Source: Pollutiaquabacter sp046052345 (GTDB taxonomy: Bacteria; Bacteroidota; Bacteroidia; AKYH767-A; 2013-40CM-41-45). Taken from it: DNA of 45,045 nt. Shown here in pieces: positions 29,801 through 37,945 of this stretch. The position numbers were made by a program, and so were the translations under genes. Within the stretch, counting starts at the first letter, position 1. Every line of letters begins with the position of its first letter. The DNA lies in contig JBJOMN010000006.1 of NCBI GenBank assembly GCA_046052345.1, positions 1 through 45,045 on the forward strand. The letters are read 5' to 3'. Under the pieces are notes generated by a model. It saw only the letters and a list, made by a program, of their open reading frames with translations, was not told the DNA's origin and ran no database searches.

Positions 29801-31880
29801 CGATGAATCCGATGGCGGCCTTCTGCGGCTCGAGGACGAACCGTTCACTGACGGAACGCTGGATGTTGTGGAAATCGCCCGCAAGGCAGCTGTTGGCGAC
29901 TACCAACGGATAACGCCCGCGGTTGCTGTATTCGGAAGGGTCGTCCGTGCTTTGATCGAAACCGGAGCCGGATGCGTGGCCGAAAAAAGTCATCACGGCT
30001 ACTCCCGAATCGATCTGTGCCTGCAGTGAATCCGACTGGTTGATGACAATGGGGTCGTTGTTGAATTTCAGATAGGTCGTCACGTTGCCACCGAAAGAAG
30101 GACCTTCCATCAGAGCTTCGAAATCGGAAAGGTACGAGGCCAGCTGTGCCTGCTGTTGCGGATCGTTTCCCCCGCCGAAGTGCAAGATCTCCTTCATCCA
30201 GGGTTGCGGAGGTGCGCTTTGCACGGATTCGTACTCCTGCACTTTCGACAGATAATCCGTCAGTTCGTTCCCGGTCCTGGCGGATATGCGCCCGGTGGGA
30301 ATGACCGGATCAAACAGGGAACCGTGCACGCCTGAAGTCAGCAAGATGTCGGAAGTGGGGATTCCGTAGGAGGGGACCAGAGACAAAGCGAAAAGCGAGG
30401 GGTCGTAGCGTGCATCCACCGGATTGATCGACTTGCCGGCCAGCAGCAGGTGTTGCGGTGGAGCCACGCTGGTCCAGCTGTCAAGCAGGAAGGCGCTGAA
30501 GTTGCGGATGCAGTAAGGGTGCTTCGCGATTCCGTAGGCGAACTGGTCAGTGAGCTCGTTGATATCGATCAGTAACGCCTTACCTCCGGTGGTCTGGTTG
30601 CGGTAGGCCCTATAGCTCTGTGCCTCGCTCCATAAAGCGCGACTTGATACGATGAGGTAAGCTGAATCGACGGTCAGGTTTCTGAAATCCGTGAAATAAC
30701 CGAAGTTGCTGGTGTTGTAGTTGACTCCATGGAGGAAAGGGACCTGACGTATTTCGCTTTCCGATACCAACAGGCATCGTTTGTTGTTCCCGTTGTCCGG
30801 CACCAACGCTTTCCAGGAGTTTCCGCTTCCGGACACCGTGATGCGAACATGGTTCGTCAGATCGTACAGTACCGGTGGTGTATTGCCGGCCGGAAAGGAA
30901 CTTATATCGGTCAGCGACTTGTTCTGCCCTGCAGCGTCCGGAAGTATGAATTCGAAAACGGTGCGGTTTTCAAAGTCAAATGTGTGAGGATAAAGGAGTG
31001 AGGCGTAGTAGAGTGAGTTGTAGTCCGGTTGCCCGGACGGAATGAGGGATCGATAATCGACAGCGAGTGAATTTGCCGGAAGGTTGGAAACCGGGACCGT
31101 TCGCGAATAACGCCGGATGGTCTGGGCGAAATACGTGTCTGAGACGGAATCACCTGCGAACCGGATGGAGAAGGTGTGCCGAAGGTTGTTAACGCCGCAA
31201 ATGGCAGTTTCAAATACCGCGTCGGGACTGCTTGTACCTGCGTAGGCATTTAAGGTAGGGAGTTGGATGGTCAGCGGACCGTTCATGCCGTTGAGGCCGT
31301 TGCCCCATTCCCTGCCGTAGCCTTCACCCTCCGTATACTCGATCGAAGTGCCGTTGCGCCCGAGATTGTAACTGTTCGAAAACTGCAGGTAGGATTCACG
31401 CAGGCAATATGGCGACGGTGCGTAGGCCGAATAGGACGTGTCCGTCGAAAGTGTCATTCGCCTACCGTTGCTGACGGGGCTCCAGGTAAGGAAGTATACG
31501 GCCGTATCCGTGAAAAGGCTGAAGCGCTTGTTGGGCTGCCAGCTGCTGTCGGCATACAACGGTGCATCCGCCTCTCCGTCGTTACGTCGGCCGTAGAACT
31601 CGATGTAATCCGAAGCGTCGAAACTTCCGTCAGATTCCCCCTGGACGTACAGGTACTGCTCTTCGCCTTTGCAGAAAATCCGGAATTTCCTGGGGTCAAC
31701 CCCTGCCAGTACGGCACCCGATGCGCTCAGCGCCGATTTCGATATGCGGTAGATGCCGTCTTCCCAGACCTTTACTTTGAAGTAAGGTTGTCCATAGTCG
31801 ATCCATTCGTTTCCATGAGGCTGTGCCGGGACACGGAGTCCCGCGGCAAGCAATAGGACGAGTGGAATCAGCCGCTTCAT
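26811..31880 (-). CDS. Large C25-family cysteine peptidase, PorU-like, with FlgD-like C-terminal domain
   Basis: The 1689-residue protein has a signal peptide (MKRLIPLVLLLAAGLRVPAQ). An N-terminal region typical of PorU/C25 proteins (YFKVKVWEDGIYRISKSAL; DYIEFYGRRNDGE) is followed by a C25 domain. The catalytic pair is H635 (MTFFGHASGSGFD) and C665 (VVANSCLAGDF), 30 residues apart. A CARDB-like module (~765-880) comes next, then several beta domains. A FlgD/T9SS-type tail from ~1579 (NYPNPFSTSTRF; WDGKDEFGDPLAAGLYLYR) ends the protein. In T9SS, PorU removes sorting tails and PorV is its partner, and a PorV-like gene lies 9 nt upstream here. It is longer than P. gingivalis PorU (about 1158 residues), so it may be the sortase or a secreted paralogue. 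I therefore give no symbol. Confidence 0.85.
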   Translation of the reverse strand: MKRLIPLVLLLAAGLRVPAQPHGNEWIDYGQPYFKVKVWEDGIYRISKSALSASGAVLAGVDPRKFRIFCKGEEQYLYVQGESDGSFDASDYIEFYGRRNDGEADAPLYADSSWQPNKRFSLFTDTAVYFLTWSPVSNGRRMTLSTDTSYSAYAPSPYCLRESYLQFSNSYNLGRNGTSIEYTEGEGYGREWGNGLNGMNGPLTIQLPTLNAYAGTSSPDAVFETAICGVNNLRHTFSIRFAGDSVSDTYFAQTIRRYSRTVPVSNLPANSLAVDYRSLIPSGQPDYNSLYYASLLYPHTFDFENRTVFEFILPDAAGQNKSLTDISSFPAGNTPPVLYDLTNHVRITVSGSGNSWKALVPDNGNNKRCLLVSESEIRQVPFLHGVNYNTSNFGYFTDFRNLTVDSAYLIVSSRALWSEAQSYRAYRNQTTGGKALLIDINELTDQFAYGIAKHPYCIRNFSAFLLDSWTSVAPPQHLLLAGKSINPVDARYDPSLFALSLVPSYGIPTSDILLTSGVHGSLFDPVIPTGRISARTGNELTDYLSKVQEYESVQSAPPQPWMKEILHFGGGNDPQQQAQLASYLSDFEALMEGPSFGGNVTTYLKFNNDPIVINQSDSLQAQIDSGVAVMTFFGHASGSGFDQSTDDPSEYSNRGRYPLVVANSCLAGDFHNIQRSVSERFVLEPQKAAIGFIASVGLGVPQDLYVYSNSFFRNATGPLYGATVGRLMQQTIRDVQSPNALNIKAVCQEMSLNGDPAIRLNHWPLPDLALDESGIGFGNAAITTDQDTFSMTVRVRNIGKAVTDSFDIRIKRRFPDGSDSIYTVRRGNCFYQDEFRLTMNTGGFGAAGINTFLVEVDPQDSVDESEDYLNNTVSTSLFILSRDIVPVYPRKFAIHPSPTVTLKACTSYPLAPTTAYIFEIDTIDLDVADSLTGASHSPLYRSGLVTDSGGVIQWAIPGYTLSDSTVYFWRVANDSILVDPVRFKWQQSSFQYIPGKTGWSQDAFHQFKDDGFLNTRYDTLGRRFSFVQNIKNLSVLTKGLPDGSQAGYNEIGYKLNNVVMEYNGCSVYPAVMVAVLDSMSLLPWSTCTYDFGQVNDFQIISGDCADPQTVYGFTTTGCRNRPENFFIYRYADTAQMQGLSNLLASVPDGNYILAYSWYTDRYSQYPTFTSAFSGLGLDLTGLNDTVPFILFCKKGSLSANRTVFGSVMRDTLRMNTLLANTWNRGAISGTVIGPARRWESLHWNQSPVETLPGRDEVALRILGLNSATRSWDTLAPVIGYTVGGKDTSLTWIPASQYGYLRLVSNLSDDSLKTPPQMDYWRVYYEDVPECAVNPNRTYYFYDDPLTEGDTLRMSIAIDNIGDLPMDSLDVDFYIYDNDRQRINLTGIRLDSLRTGSYLTASIRVDSTFGLAGNSSLWVEANPYNQRHQEEQFHFNNLAEVRFRVDRDRVNPLLDITFDGAHILDGDIVSGKPVISVHLRDENRFLALNDTAKFKIYLRTPGSQTLQRIYFSNITLGAVPVFHPAILPKNSCRIDWQPVLSEDGTYYIEVEAADISNNESGKYNLRIRFEVINRSTITEVLNYPNPFSTSTRFVFTLTGNELPSYMKIQIMTVTGKIVREITQSELGPIRIGRNITDYAWDGKDEFGDPLAAGLYLYRVITTLNGENVEKRQTDADAYFKKGWGKMYLLR

Positions 31881-31889
31881 GAAAAAAGG

Positions 31890-32960
31890 TTATTTCTTCC
31901 GTTTTGTGATTTCGAGCCGGAGAGAAAAGACGTTGGAATACGGAATCACGCCGCTACCGACATTGGTGAGCGCATAATCGATGGAGAGCCGGCCCAGTTT
32001 TACACCGAGGCCTACATTGGGCTGGACGATAGTGGATGTTCCGCCGTCCACGTCTTTGACTTTCTGGATGTTCTGAACGCCGCCGCGCAGGAAGATGAAA
32101 TTCGAATAGCCGAACTCCAAACCGAAATGCGGATCAATGCTGAGGATGTCCGAACTTACCGGCACGTTACGTTTGCCATCGAAAGTGATGTCCGCATCGA
32201 TTTCGGCAAGGGCCGTGAACTTCTCGGAAAGCCGAATCCGGTACCCGATTCCGGGAATCAGCTTGGGCAGCGTTATCTCCGTGGTGTTTTTCGGGATCTC
32301 ATTGCCGGTGGCGACGAATGCATCCTCGAGAAGTTCAGTGTTGTAGCTCCAGGCATTGAACGTGGAGGTGACGTCCTTGGCCATCAGCCCGAACATCCAG
32401 CGGTCTCGGGTATACTGAAGGCCAAGATCGAATCCGAATCCCCATGCTTTTCCGAATTCCCCGGCTTTGCGGTGTATCACTTTTGCATTGCCGCCGTACT
32501 GCAGGCCGGGTATCCCGGTTTGTTTGCTGTAGGAGAACATGAATGCATAATCGGCGATGGAGAAGGAAGAAATCCGGCTGTAATCGATGACGCCGGAAGC
32601 GTCGATGAGGTCAAGCGTGTTCGGTATCTCGTCGGTTCCGAATCGTAAGACGGAAAATCCGATGCACCGCGTACTGTCGATGTGAGTTGCGACGGTGGCA
32701 TAGTCGAATTTGGAGATGCCGGCGAAGAGTTCCGAATGCATCGCCGCCAGTTGAAGGTCACCTTCGATTTTACACAGCCCGGCAGGATTCCAGATCGCTG
32801 AGGTGGCATCGTTGTTGGAAGCTACGACTGCCCCTGACATTCCCAGGGCGCGAGCCCCGACGCCGATGGAAAGGAACTCGTTGCTGTATTTGGGGGTCTG
32901 AGCGAATACGTCGGAAACGAGACTAAGCAGGATTGCGCAGGGGAGGAGTTTTTTTATCAT
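31890..32960 (-). CDS. PorV/PorQ-family outer-membrane beta-barrel protein
   Basis: The 356-residue protein has a signal peptide (MIKKLLPCAILLSLVSDVFAQ) and then the PorV/PorQ (FadL-like) signature FLSIGVGARALGMSGAVVASNNDATSAIWNPAGL. Amphipathic beta strands fill the rest, ending in a basic tail (SLRLEITKRKK). PorV is the T9SS outer-membrane protein that carries cargo to the PorU sortase, and PorQ-like relatives perform related roles. The first gene of a two-gene minus-strand operon, it is followed after 9 nt by the C25 peptidase, the pairing expected for PorV with PorU. It is somewhat shorter than typical PorV, so PorQ-like or paralogue status cannot be excluded. Confidence 0.85.
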   Translation of the reverse strand: MIKKLLPCAILLSLVSDVFAQTPKYSNEFLSIGVGARALGMSGAVVASNNDATSAIWNPAGLCKIEGDLQLAAMHSELFAGISKFDYATVATHIDSTRCIGFSVLRFGTDEIPNTLDLIDASGVIDYSRISSFSIADYAFMFSYSKQTGIPGLQYGGNAKVIHRKAGEFGKAWGFGFDLGLQYTRDRWMFGLMAKDVTSTFNAWSYNTELLEDAFVATGNEIPKNTTEITLPKLIPGIGYRIRLSEKFTALAEIDADITFDGKRNVPVSSDILSIDPHFGLEFGYSNFIFLRGGVQNIQKVKDVDGGTSTIVQPNVGLGVKLGRLSIDYALTNVGSGVIPYSNVFSLRLEITKRKK

Positions 32961-33113
32961 GGCAGTAGTGTCCCTTTCAACGAAATTTCAGTCCCTGATA
33001 TTCTTGTGCAAAGGCTTTATATGAAGTAAAAATACGCTTTTAAAGGGCCGAATAGCCGTCCCGAAAAGTCGTCTTTTTGTCATTTTTTAACATGTTTTTT
33101 TGCTGTTATGGCC

Positions 33114-33143
33114 TTGACCGTGACCTTCGATTCAGTAATTTCA
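33114..33143 (+). promoter_or_regulatory. Candidate promoter of pssA-purS
   Basis: TTG (33114-33116), a 19-nt spacer and TAATTTCA (33136-33143), two mismatches from TAnnTTTG, lie 14 nt before the pssA ATG. The 197-nt divergent gap is AT-rich, and other starts are possible. Confidence 0.3.
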
Positions 33144-33157
33144 GCCTCCGTTCCCAC

Positions 33158-33883
33158 ATGAAAAGACATATTCCCAACGCACTTACTGCCATGAACCTTT
33201 TTTGCGGTTGCGTGGCGGTTGTTTTGCTGTTCAGAGGCCGGCAGGAAGCAGCGGCCTGGCTGGTTTTTCTTGCCGCAGTATTCGACCTGCTCGACGGCAT
33301 GGTGGCACGATGGCTGAAAGTCAGCTCTCCGATGGGCAAGGAGCTCGACTCCCTGGCCGATATGGTCACTTTCGGCGTGGTTCCGGGAATCGTACTCTTC
33401 AAATTGCTAAAGCATTCTGACCTTGAGGTTTGGGTGACCGATAGCAGCCTGCGCAGCCTGGTTCAGTTTGTCCCTTTCTCAGTAACCGTGTTTTCTGCCC
33501 TTCGACTTGCCAGGTTCAACATCGATGAAGGTCAGAAGGTCGGATTCCTCGGATTGCCGACCCCGGCCAACACGCTTTGGATCATATCCCTCCCTCTGAT
33601 ATTGATTCATGACCCTGGCGAATGGGATTTCCTGCTCACAAGTGCTCCGCTGATTGTTTCGTTGTCCGTCGTTTCCTGCTGGCTGCTGGTTTCCGGCATC
33701 CCGTTATTCTCCTTCAAAGGAATAGGGTTGGGTTTCCGTAAAGATCCCTACCCTTTATTGTTGCTCGTTTTTGCAGCCGGACTTCTTTCGTGGATTTCGT
33801 TCGCCGCGTTTCCGCTGATCGTGGCATTCTACTTACTTTTGTCCCTCGTCAGGAATTATTTCTCCACAACAAACGGAAAATGA
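33158..33883 (+). CDS. pssA: CDP-diacylglycerol-serine O-phosphatidyltransferase
   Basis: This integral membrane enzyme makes phosphatidylserine, the precursor of phosphatidylethanolamine, from CDP-diacylglycerol and serine. The 241-residue protein shows the CDP-alcohol phosphotransferase motif with exact spacing: D46-G47-x2-A50-R51-x8-G60-x3-D64-x3-D68 (from LLDGMVARWL to LDSLAD). Several hydrophobic helices surround it. ATG 33158 (MKRHIPNALTAMNLFCGC) is chosen because the family begins there; the frame extends 27 codons upstream without similarity. Its TGA overlaps the ATG of purS (ATGA), which suggests translational coupling. Confidence 0.92.
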   Translation: MKRHIPNALTAMNLFCGCVAVVLLFRGRQEAAAWLVFLAAVFDLLDGMVARWLKVSSPMGKELDSLADMVTFGVVPGIVLFKLLKHSDLEVWVTDSSLRSLVQFVPFSVTVFSALRLARFNIDEGQKVGFLGLPTPANTLWIISLPLILIHDPGEWDFLLTSAPLIVSLSVVSCWLLVSGIPLFSFKGIGLGFRKDPYPLLLLVFAAGLLSWISFAAFPLIVAFYLLLSLVRNYFSTTNGK

Positions 33884-34137
33884 AATACATCGCAGAAATC
33901 GACGTTATGCCGCTGAAAGCCCTGTTGGATCCCCAGGGTAAAGCTGTTGCTCACGGATTGAAGAACATGGGTTTGGCCGGCATGGACAATGTCCGTATCG
34001 GCAAGCACATCAGTCTCGAAATCGAAGCTGATTCGAAGGAGAAGGCCGGCATCCGGGTGGAAGAGGCCTGTAAGAAACTCCTCTCTAACCCGATCATGGA
34101 GAGTTTTCACTATACCCTCTCCGAGGCCGCGGAGTAA
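33880..34137 (+). CDS. purS: Phosphoribosylformylglycinamidine synthase subunit PurS
   Basis: The 85-residue protein matches PurS, the small subunit that bridges PurL and PurQ in the multi-subunit FGAM synthase of purine synthesis. It shows YIAEIDVMPLKALLDPQGKA, then GLAGMDNVRIGKHISLEIE and a final helix with NPIMESFHYTL, the usual PurS end. Its presence implies a separate short PurL and PurQ elsewhere in the genome, instead of the fused large PurL. The start is within the pssA stop (ATGA overlap). Neither purL nor purQ is in the window. Confidence 0.9.
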   Translation: MKYIAEIDVMPLKALLDPQGKAVAHGLKNMGLAGMDNVRIGKHISLEIEADSKEKAGIRVEEACKKLLSNPIMESFHYTLSEAAE

Positions 34138-34227
34138 TTTTGAAGGCCGGCGGTTAGTGATCAGTGGTCGGTTATTCGTTTGCAGTAATGGATCGATCAT
34201 CAACTCCGTCCCCGACCTTTCCCCTTC

Positions 34228-34262
34228 ATTCTAAATTCTGCATTCTTAATTCCGCATTCTTA
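34228..34262. repeat. Five-unit degenerate heptamer repeat ATTCTNN
   Basis: Five consecutive heptamers, ATTCTAA, ATTCTGC, ATTCTTA, ATTCCGC and ATTCTTA, lie in the purS-lptB gap and end 16 nt before lptB. The class is the same as at 2538 and 22138. Confidence 0.8.
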
Positions 34263-34278
34263 ACGCATATTCGTCCTC

Positions 34279-35016
34279 ATGTTCCTTCGTGCCGACCAGC
34301 TCATCAAGCGCTACAAGAGCCGCACCGTGGTGGACCGTGTCTCCATCGAGGTGGGACAGGGTGAGATCGTGGGTCTATTGGGGCCGAACGGGGCGGGGAA
34401 GACCACGACATTTTATATGACCGTCGGGCTGATCAAGCCGAACTCCGGACGTATTTTTTTAGATGATACAGACATCACCCTACTTCCGATGTACCGAAGG
34501 GCGCAGTTGGGAATCGGCTATCTGGCGCAGGAAGCATCCGTATTCCGTAAACTCTCCGTAGAGGATAACATCAAGGCGGTGCTGGAGATGACGTCGCTTT
34601 CACCCGCTGCGCAGACCGCCAAACTCGAGTCCTTGCTGGAGGAATTCGGGTTGAACCGTATCCGTACCAACCGCGGTGACCTTCTTTCCGGCGGAGAGCG
34701 TCGCAGAACTGAAATAGCCAGAGCCTTGGCAGTCGATCCCAAATTCATCCTGTTGGACGAACCCTTCGCAGGAGTCGACCCGATTGCAGTCGAGGACATC
34801 CAGCAGATCGTCGCACACCTGAAACACCGCAACATCGGTGTGTTGATCACCGATCATAACGTGCACGAGACGCTGACCATAACCGACCGTGCGTATCTGT
34901 TGTTTGAAGGAAGGATCCTGAAGGCGGGTACTGCCGAAGAACTTGCGGCCGACGAACAGGTCCGCCGTGTTTACCTTGGACAGAATTTCGAACTGCGCAA
35001 GCCGGCGCATTCGTGA
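34279..35016 (+). CDS. lptB: LPS export ABC transporter ATPase LptB
   Basis: This 245-residue cytoplasmic ATPase drives LPS extraction by the LptB2FG complex. Visible motifs are Walker A GPNGAGKTT (35-43), signature LSGGE (136-140), Walker B FILLDEPF (157-164) and the H-loop TDHNVHETL (H193). The LptB-type helical segments (YLAQEASVFRKLSVEDNI; VRRVYLGQNF) separate it from other ABC ATPases such as LivG. It is convergent with the DUF5686 gene, with 25 nt between stops. The kdsD gene (LPS Kdo precursor) lies 4.7 kb away on the other strand. Confidence 0.93.
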   Translation: MFLRADQLIKRYKSRTVVDRVSIEVGQGEIVGLLGPNGAGKTTTFYMTVGLIKPNSGRIFLDDTDITLLPMYRRAQLGIGYLAQEASVFRKLSVEDNIKAVLEMTSLSPAAQTAKLESLLEEFGLNRIRTNRGDLLSGGERRRTEIARALAVDPKFILLDEPFAGVDPIAVEDIQQIVAHLKHRNIGVLITDHNVHETLTITDRAYLLFEGRILKAGTAEELAADEQVRRVYLGQNFELRKPAHS

Positions 35017-35041
35017 ACTGCTTGCCGGTCAGAAGGGTCGG

Positions 35042-37558
35042 TCAGAACGTGACTTTTCCTGAGAAGAAGATCCAGGATTTGAAGATGTTGAATCCTGTCG
35101 GATCATCAGGCCCATCCTTCTTCCAGGAAGGATTCAGATAAGACAGCCGCCAGATGTAATCTATTCTCAGGAACTTGAGGATGTTCTCGACGCCGATTCC
35201 TGCCTCTACATAGGGCTTGCGCAGCGAATTGATAGACCGCTGGTCCGCCAGCAGCTCCTTGTTCGCATCCGTAAGGTGACCGGTGATGGCAGATAAGGTC
35301 GCAACTTCCCGCCATTTCAGTTTACGCAGTGCCGGAAATCGGTCCAGGAAGATGCCGCCGAAATGCTGCTCCGCTTTGAAACTAACATATTGGTTGCATG
35401 CGAATTCGTAATAATTCATCAGGTTGAAAGCGAAACGGTCGTAGACGCTGGAGTTGCTTCCCGGCGGAAGGAAGAGCAAAGGGTAGGGTAGGTTCTCCCA
35501 CACCTTTCCCGCCTCCACGACGTAGTTGAAGACACCGAAGTTGCCCGGATACAGGTAATCGTCCATGCGGAACCTGAGCTTGTTGTAGCTGAATTTTCCG
35601 TCCAGCAGTTCAAATCCCCGCGAATACATCATGTGGAAAATCGGCCAGTTCGTACCCAGGGAGATACGGTCCACCTCGCCGGAAACGAAGCGTTCGTGAC
35701 GAGCGTACCTCAGGTAAAGGGTCGCTTCCGTGTTGTTGATGATTCCGGTGGAGTCCGTTCGCTCGGGGTTAAGGTAGAACGTGTAATCCAGGTCGCCGAG
35801 AGGTTTGTAGATGTTATGTGAAAGCGTCAGTCGGGACGAGAAACCGGGCGCCCACTCATGGTCGATGTAGGCTTTACCCTGTACCAGCGAATTGAGCTTG
35901 ATGTTGGAAGTGTCTCTTCGAAGGAGGGATCCGAAGATGTTATCGTTGGCGAAGGCGTCCGGGCTTTTTCCAAGCTGCTCCACGTCTTTCTTGAATTCGG
36001 CGCCCACCAGCGATCGGGGATCCTTGCTCAGGAAGTACCGTGCGGTACCCCCGTATTTAAAGCGCTCATCGGTGAAACCGTAGGCGAGATACCCCGAAAA
36101 GATCAATCGTGTGCTGAAATTGTTGCTGGTCTGTCCGCCGAAACGTCCTCGAAGTCCTTCGATGTTGTTCCAGCTGAGGAAGGTGTAGATGGGGCCGATC
36201 TCGAAAAGTCCGGTCTCCTTGTAGCCCGTCGCAGCCAGATACACTATGTCCGACCAGGTCTTGTAGGCGGGAATCGTCTTGATGGTGTCCACCATCGAAT
36301 AGATCCTTCGTTCCCGCTGGGAAAGATTCTCGCCGCGTGTCGAATCCCAGAAAGCCGCGTCCTTTTTATAGGCATCATCCCGCATGACGACTTCGTTCGT
36401 CTCCCTGAACCATTTCTCCTCCATGGGCTGCTCCAGTACGAAGTTCCGGTAGAACGTCGTCTTCCTGCCGACGAAACCGGTCGTTTCCTTGTTCTTGGTC
36501 TCCGTAGGTGCCAGATTCACTACCAGTACCTCCTTGGTCAGCATCCATTGCTGTCCGTTGATGTAATCATAGTCCTGCACGAAGGCAAGGTCCTCGATGA
36601 AGTTGATGTTCGCGTCTCCGGTGATCCGCATGTTCACTTTACGGATCGCGAAAGTAGTGTCATGGACCCAGAATTCACCGGAGAAGGTGAGCTCCTGTTT
36701 CCTTCGGGGATGGAAACTGATCTTGTAGCACCACTTGTCACGTATGTACATGCTGTCCATGAGCATGTATTTGTAATAGGCCTGAGCCACGCCTGATATG
36801 GGACTGACGAACCCCTTGCCGAAAAGGTAGATGTAAGGGTCGTAGATGTTGATGTTCGAATAGAGGTCTCCCAGATATCGGGACACGGTCTTGTTCTCTA
36901 CACCGGAGACCTTGCTGGCCTTTATGACTTCTTTTTTAAGGATCGGACTCTTCCGGTAATAGACGTCCGACACGCTCTCTGTGAAGAAGACCGGCAGGAA
37001 CGGCGGCTGGTTGCTCTCCGTGGAGTCTACGTAGTCGAATACGAATTTGAACGGCCGGAACACCTTCCGGTTGGTGAATTTGTCGGTGATCTTGTTGATG
37101 TCGAACTCGATCTTGTTGTAAGCCTCGTATTGGTAGGCCTGAAGCCTCTCACGGTCGTTCTCAGGCTTGTGTTCGAGGACCTTCCGGAGCAGGATGATGG
37201 CGGGATTCTCTCCTGCATTGATAGTCACCTCCGGCAGGTCGAACTTGTTGGCGCGCATGGCGATATCGAGATGCTGCGTCTGCCCGCGTTTCACCTTCAC
37301 CGTGGCGGGAAGGTAGCCGATGAAAGTAGCACGAAGGCTGTCTACCTGTGCCTCCGTCTGGATGCTGAAATTGCCGTCCAGGTCGGCATTTTTACCGATG
37401 GTGGTTCCCACGAACATCAGGCTGGCGAACGAAACGGCCTCACCGGTAAGCGGATCATAGACACGGCCTGTGACTTTAGTGGTCTGACCGTTGACGGAAG
37501 CGGAAAAAAAAGGAAAAAGCAGCAGGAGAATTGACCCGCGAAACAGGCTGTTCATCAT
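35042..37558 (-). CDS. DUF5686 family outer-membrane protein with carboxypeptidase-regulatory-like domain
   Basis: The 838-residue protein has a signal peptide (MMNSLFRGSILLLLFPFFSASVNGQ). A CarboxypepD_reg-like beta domain (TTKVTGRVYDPLTGEAVSFASL to ~105) comes next. A long DUF5686 region follows, with alternating strands that look like an outer-membrane barrel in the second half (for example FSTRLIFSGYLAYGFTDERFKYG). The function of DUF5686 is not established. ATG 37558 (or 37555) is chosen because the signal peptide begins there; a TTG 12 nt further upstream is less likely. It is the last gene of the minus-strand run kdsD-tatC-AhpD-like-DUF5686, 30 nt after the AhpD-like gene. Confidence 0.85.
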   Translation of the reverse strand: MMNSLFRGSILLLLFPFFSASVNGQTTKVTGRVYDPLTGEAVSFASLMFVGTTIGKNADLDGNFSIQTEAQVDSLRATFIGYLPATVKVKRGQTQHLDIAMRANKFDLPEVTINAGENPAIILLRKVLEHKPENDRERLQAYQYEAYNKIEFDINKITDKFTNRKVFRPFKFVFDYVDSTESNQPPFLPVFFTESVSDVYYRKSPILKKEVIKASKVSGVENKTVSRYLGDLYSNINIYDPYIYLFGKGFVSPISGVAQAYYKYMLMDSMYIRDKWCYKISFHPRRKQELTFSGEFWVHDTTFAIRKVNMRITGDANINFIEDLAFVQDYDYINGQQWMLTKEVLVVNLAPTETKNKETTGFVGRKTTFYRNFVLEQPMEEKWFRETNEVVMRDDAYKKDAAFWDSTRGENLSQRERRIYSMVDTIKTIPAYKTWSDIVYLAATGYKETGLFEIGPIYTFLSWNNIEGLRGRFGGQTSNNFSTRLIFSGYLAYGFTDERFKYGGTARYFLSKDPRSLVGAEFKKDVEQLGKSPDAFANDNIFGSLLRRDTSNIKLNSLVQGKAYIDHEWAPGFSSRLTLSHNIYKPLGDLDYTFYLNPERTDSTGIINNTEATLYLRYARHERFVSGEVDRISLGTNWPIFHMMYSRGFELLDGKFSYNKLRFRMDDYLYPGNFGVFNYVVEAGKVWENLPYPLLFLPPGSNSSVYDRFAFNLMNYYEFACNQYVSFKAEQHFGGIFLDRFPALRKLKWREVATLSAITGHLTDANKELLADQRSINSLRKPYVEAGIGVENILKFLRIDYIWRLSYLNPSWKKDGPDDPTGFNIFKSWIFFSGKVTF

Positions 37559-37588
37559 CACTGAAGCCAAAATACAAGGAAAACCGGT

Positions 37589-37936
37589 TCAGCTTCGACG
37601 CAACTCTTCCCAGTATTCAACAGCCCTTCGTAGATGAGGGATGACGATCGTGCCGCCGACGATATTGGCAATGGCGAAGACCTCGAAAACCTCCTCGTTC
37701 GAGACTCCTTGCTCATGACATTTCCCCAGATGGTATTTGATGCAGTCGTCGCAACGCAACACCATGGAGGCGACCAGTCCGAGCATTTCCTTCGTCTTTA
37801 CATCCAGCGCACCCGCTTCATAGGTGTTGGTGTCCAGGTTGAAAAGACGCTTGATGACAAGGTTGTCGGCAGCCATGATGCGTTCATTCATCCGGCTGCG
37901 GTACTCGTTGAAGGCGTTTACGTTGGGTGATTCCAT
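37589..37936 (-). CDS. Carboxymuconolactone decarboxylase (AhpD-like) family protein
   Basis: This 115-residue all-helical protein of the CMD family carries the AhpD-type redox motif C62-D-D-C65 with H69 (LRCDDCIKYHLGKC). Members with this CxxC usually act as thiol-dependent peroxidase partners instead of decarboxylases. The length is normal for single-domain members. It starts 9 nt after the tatC stop, so it is almost certainly in the tatC operon. Its specific partner is unknown. Confidence 0.9.
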   Translation of the reverse strand: MESPNVNAFNEYRSRMNERIMAADNLVIKRLFNLDTNTYEAGALDVKTKEMLGLVASMVLRCDDCIKYHLGKCHEQGVSNEEVFEVFAIANIVGGTIVIPHLRRAVEYWEELRRS

Positions 37937-37945
37937 GGTGGCAGG

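Noticed and set aside
34135..34142. TAATTTTG as a -7 element for lptB
   Set aside because: It overlaps the purS stop codon, has no TTG at the right distance and is 137 nt from lptB, so it may be chance.
35858..36796. 312-codon plus-strand reading frame opposite DUF5686
   Set aside because: It is an antisense shadow of a well-supported gene; the translation has no domain, signal peptide or plausible promoter.
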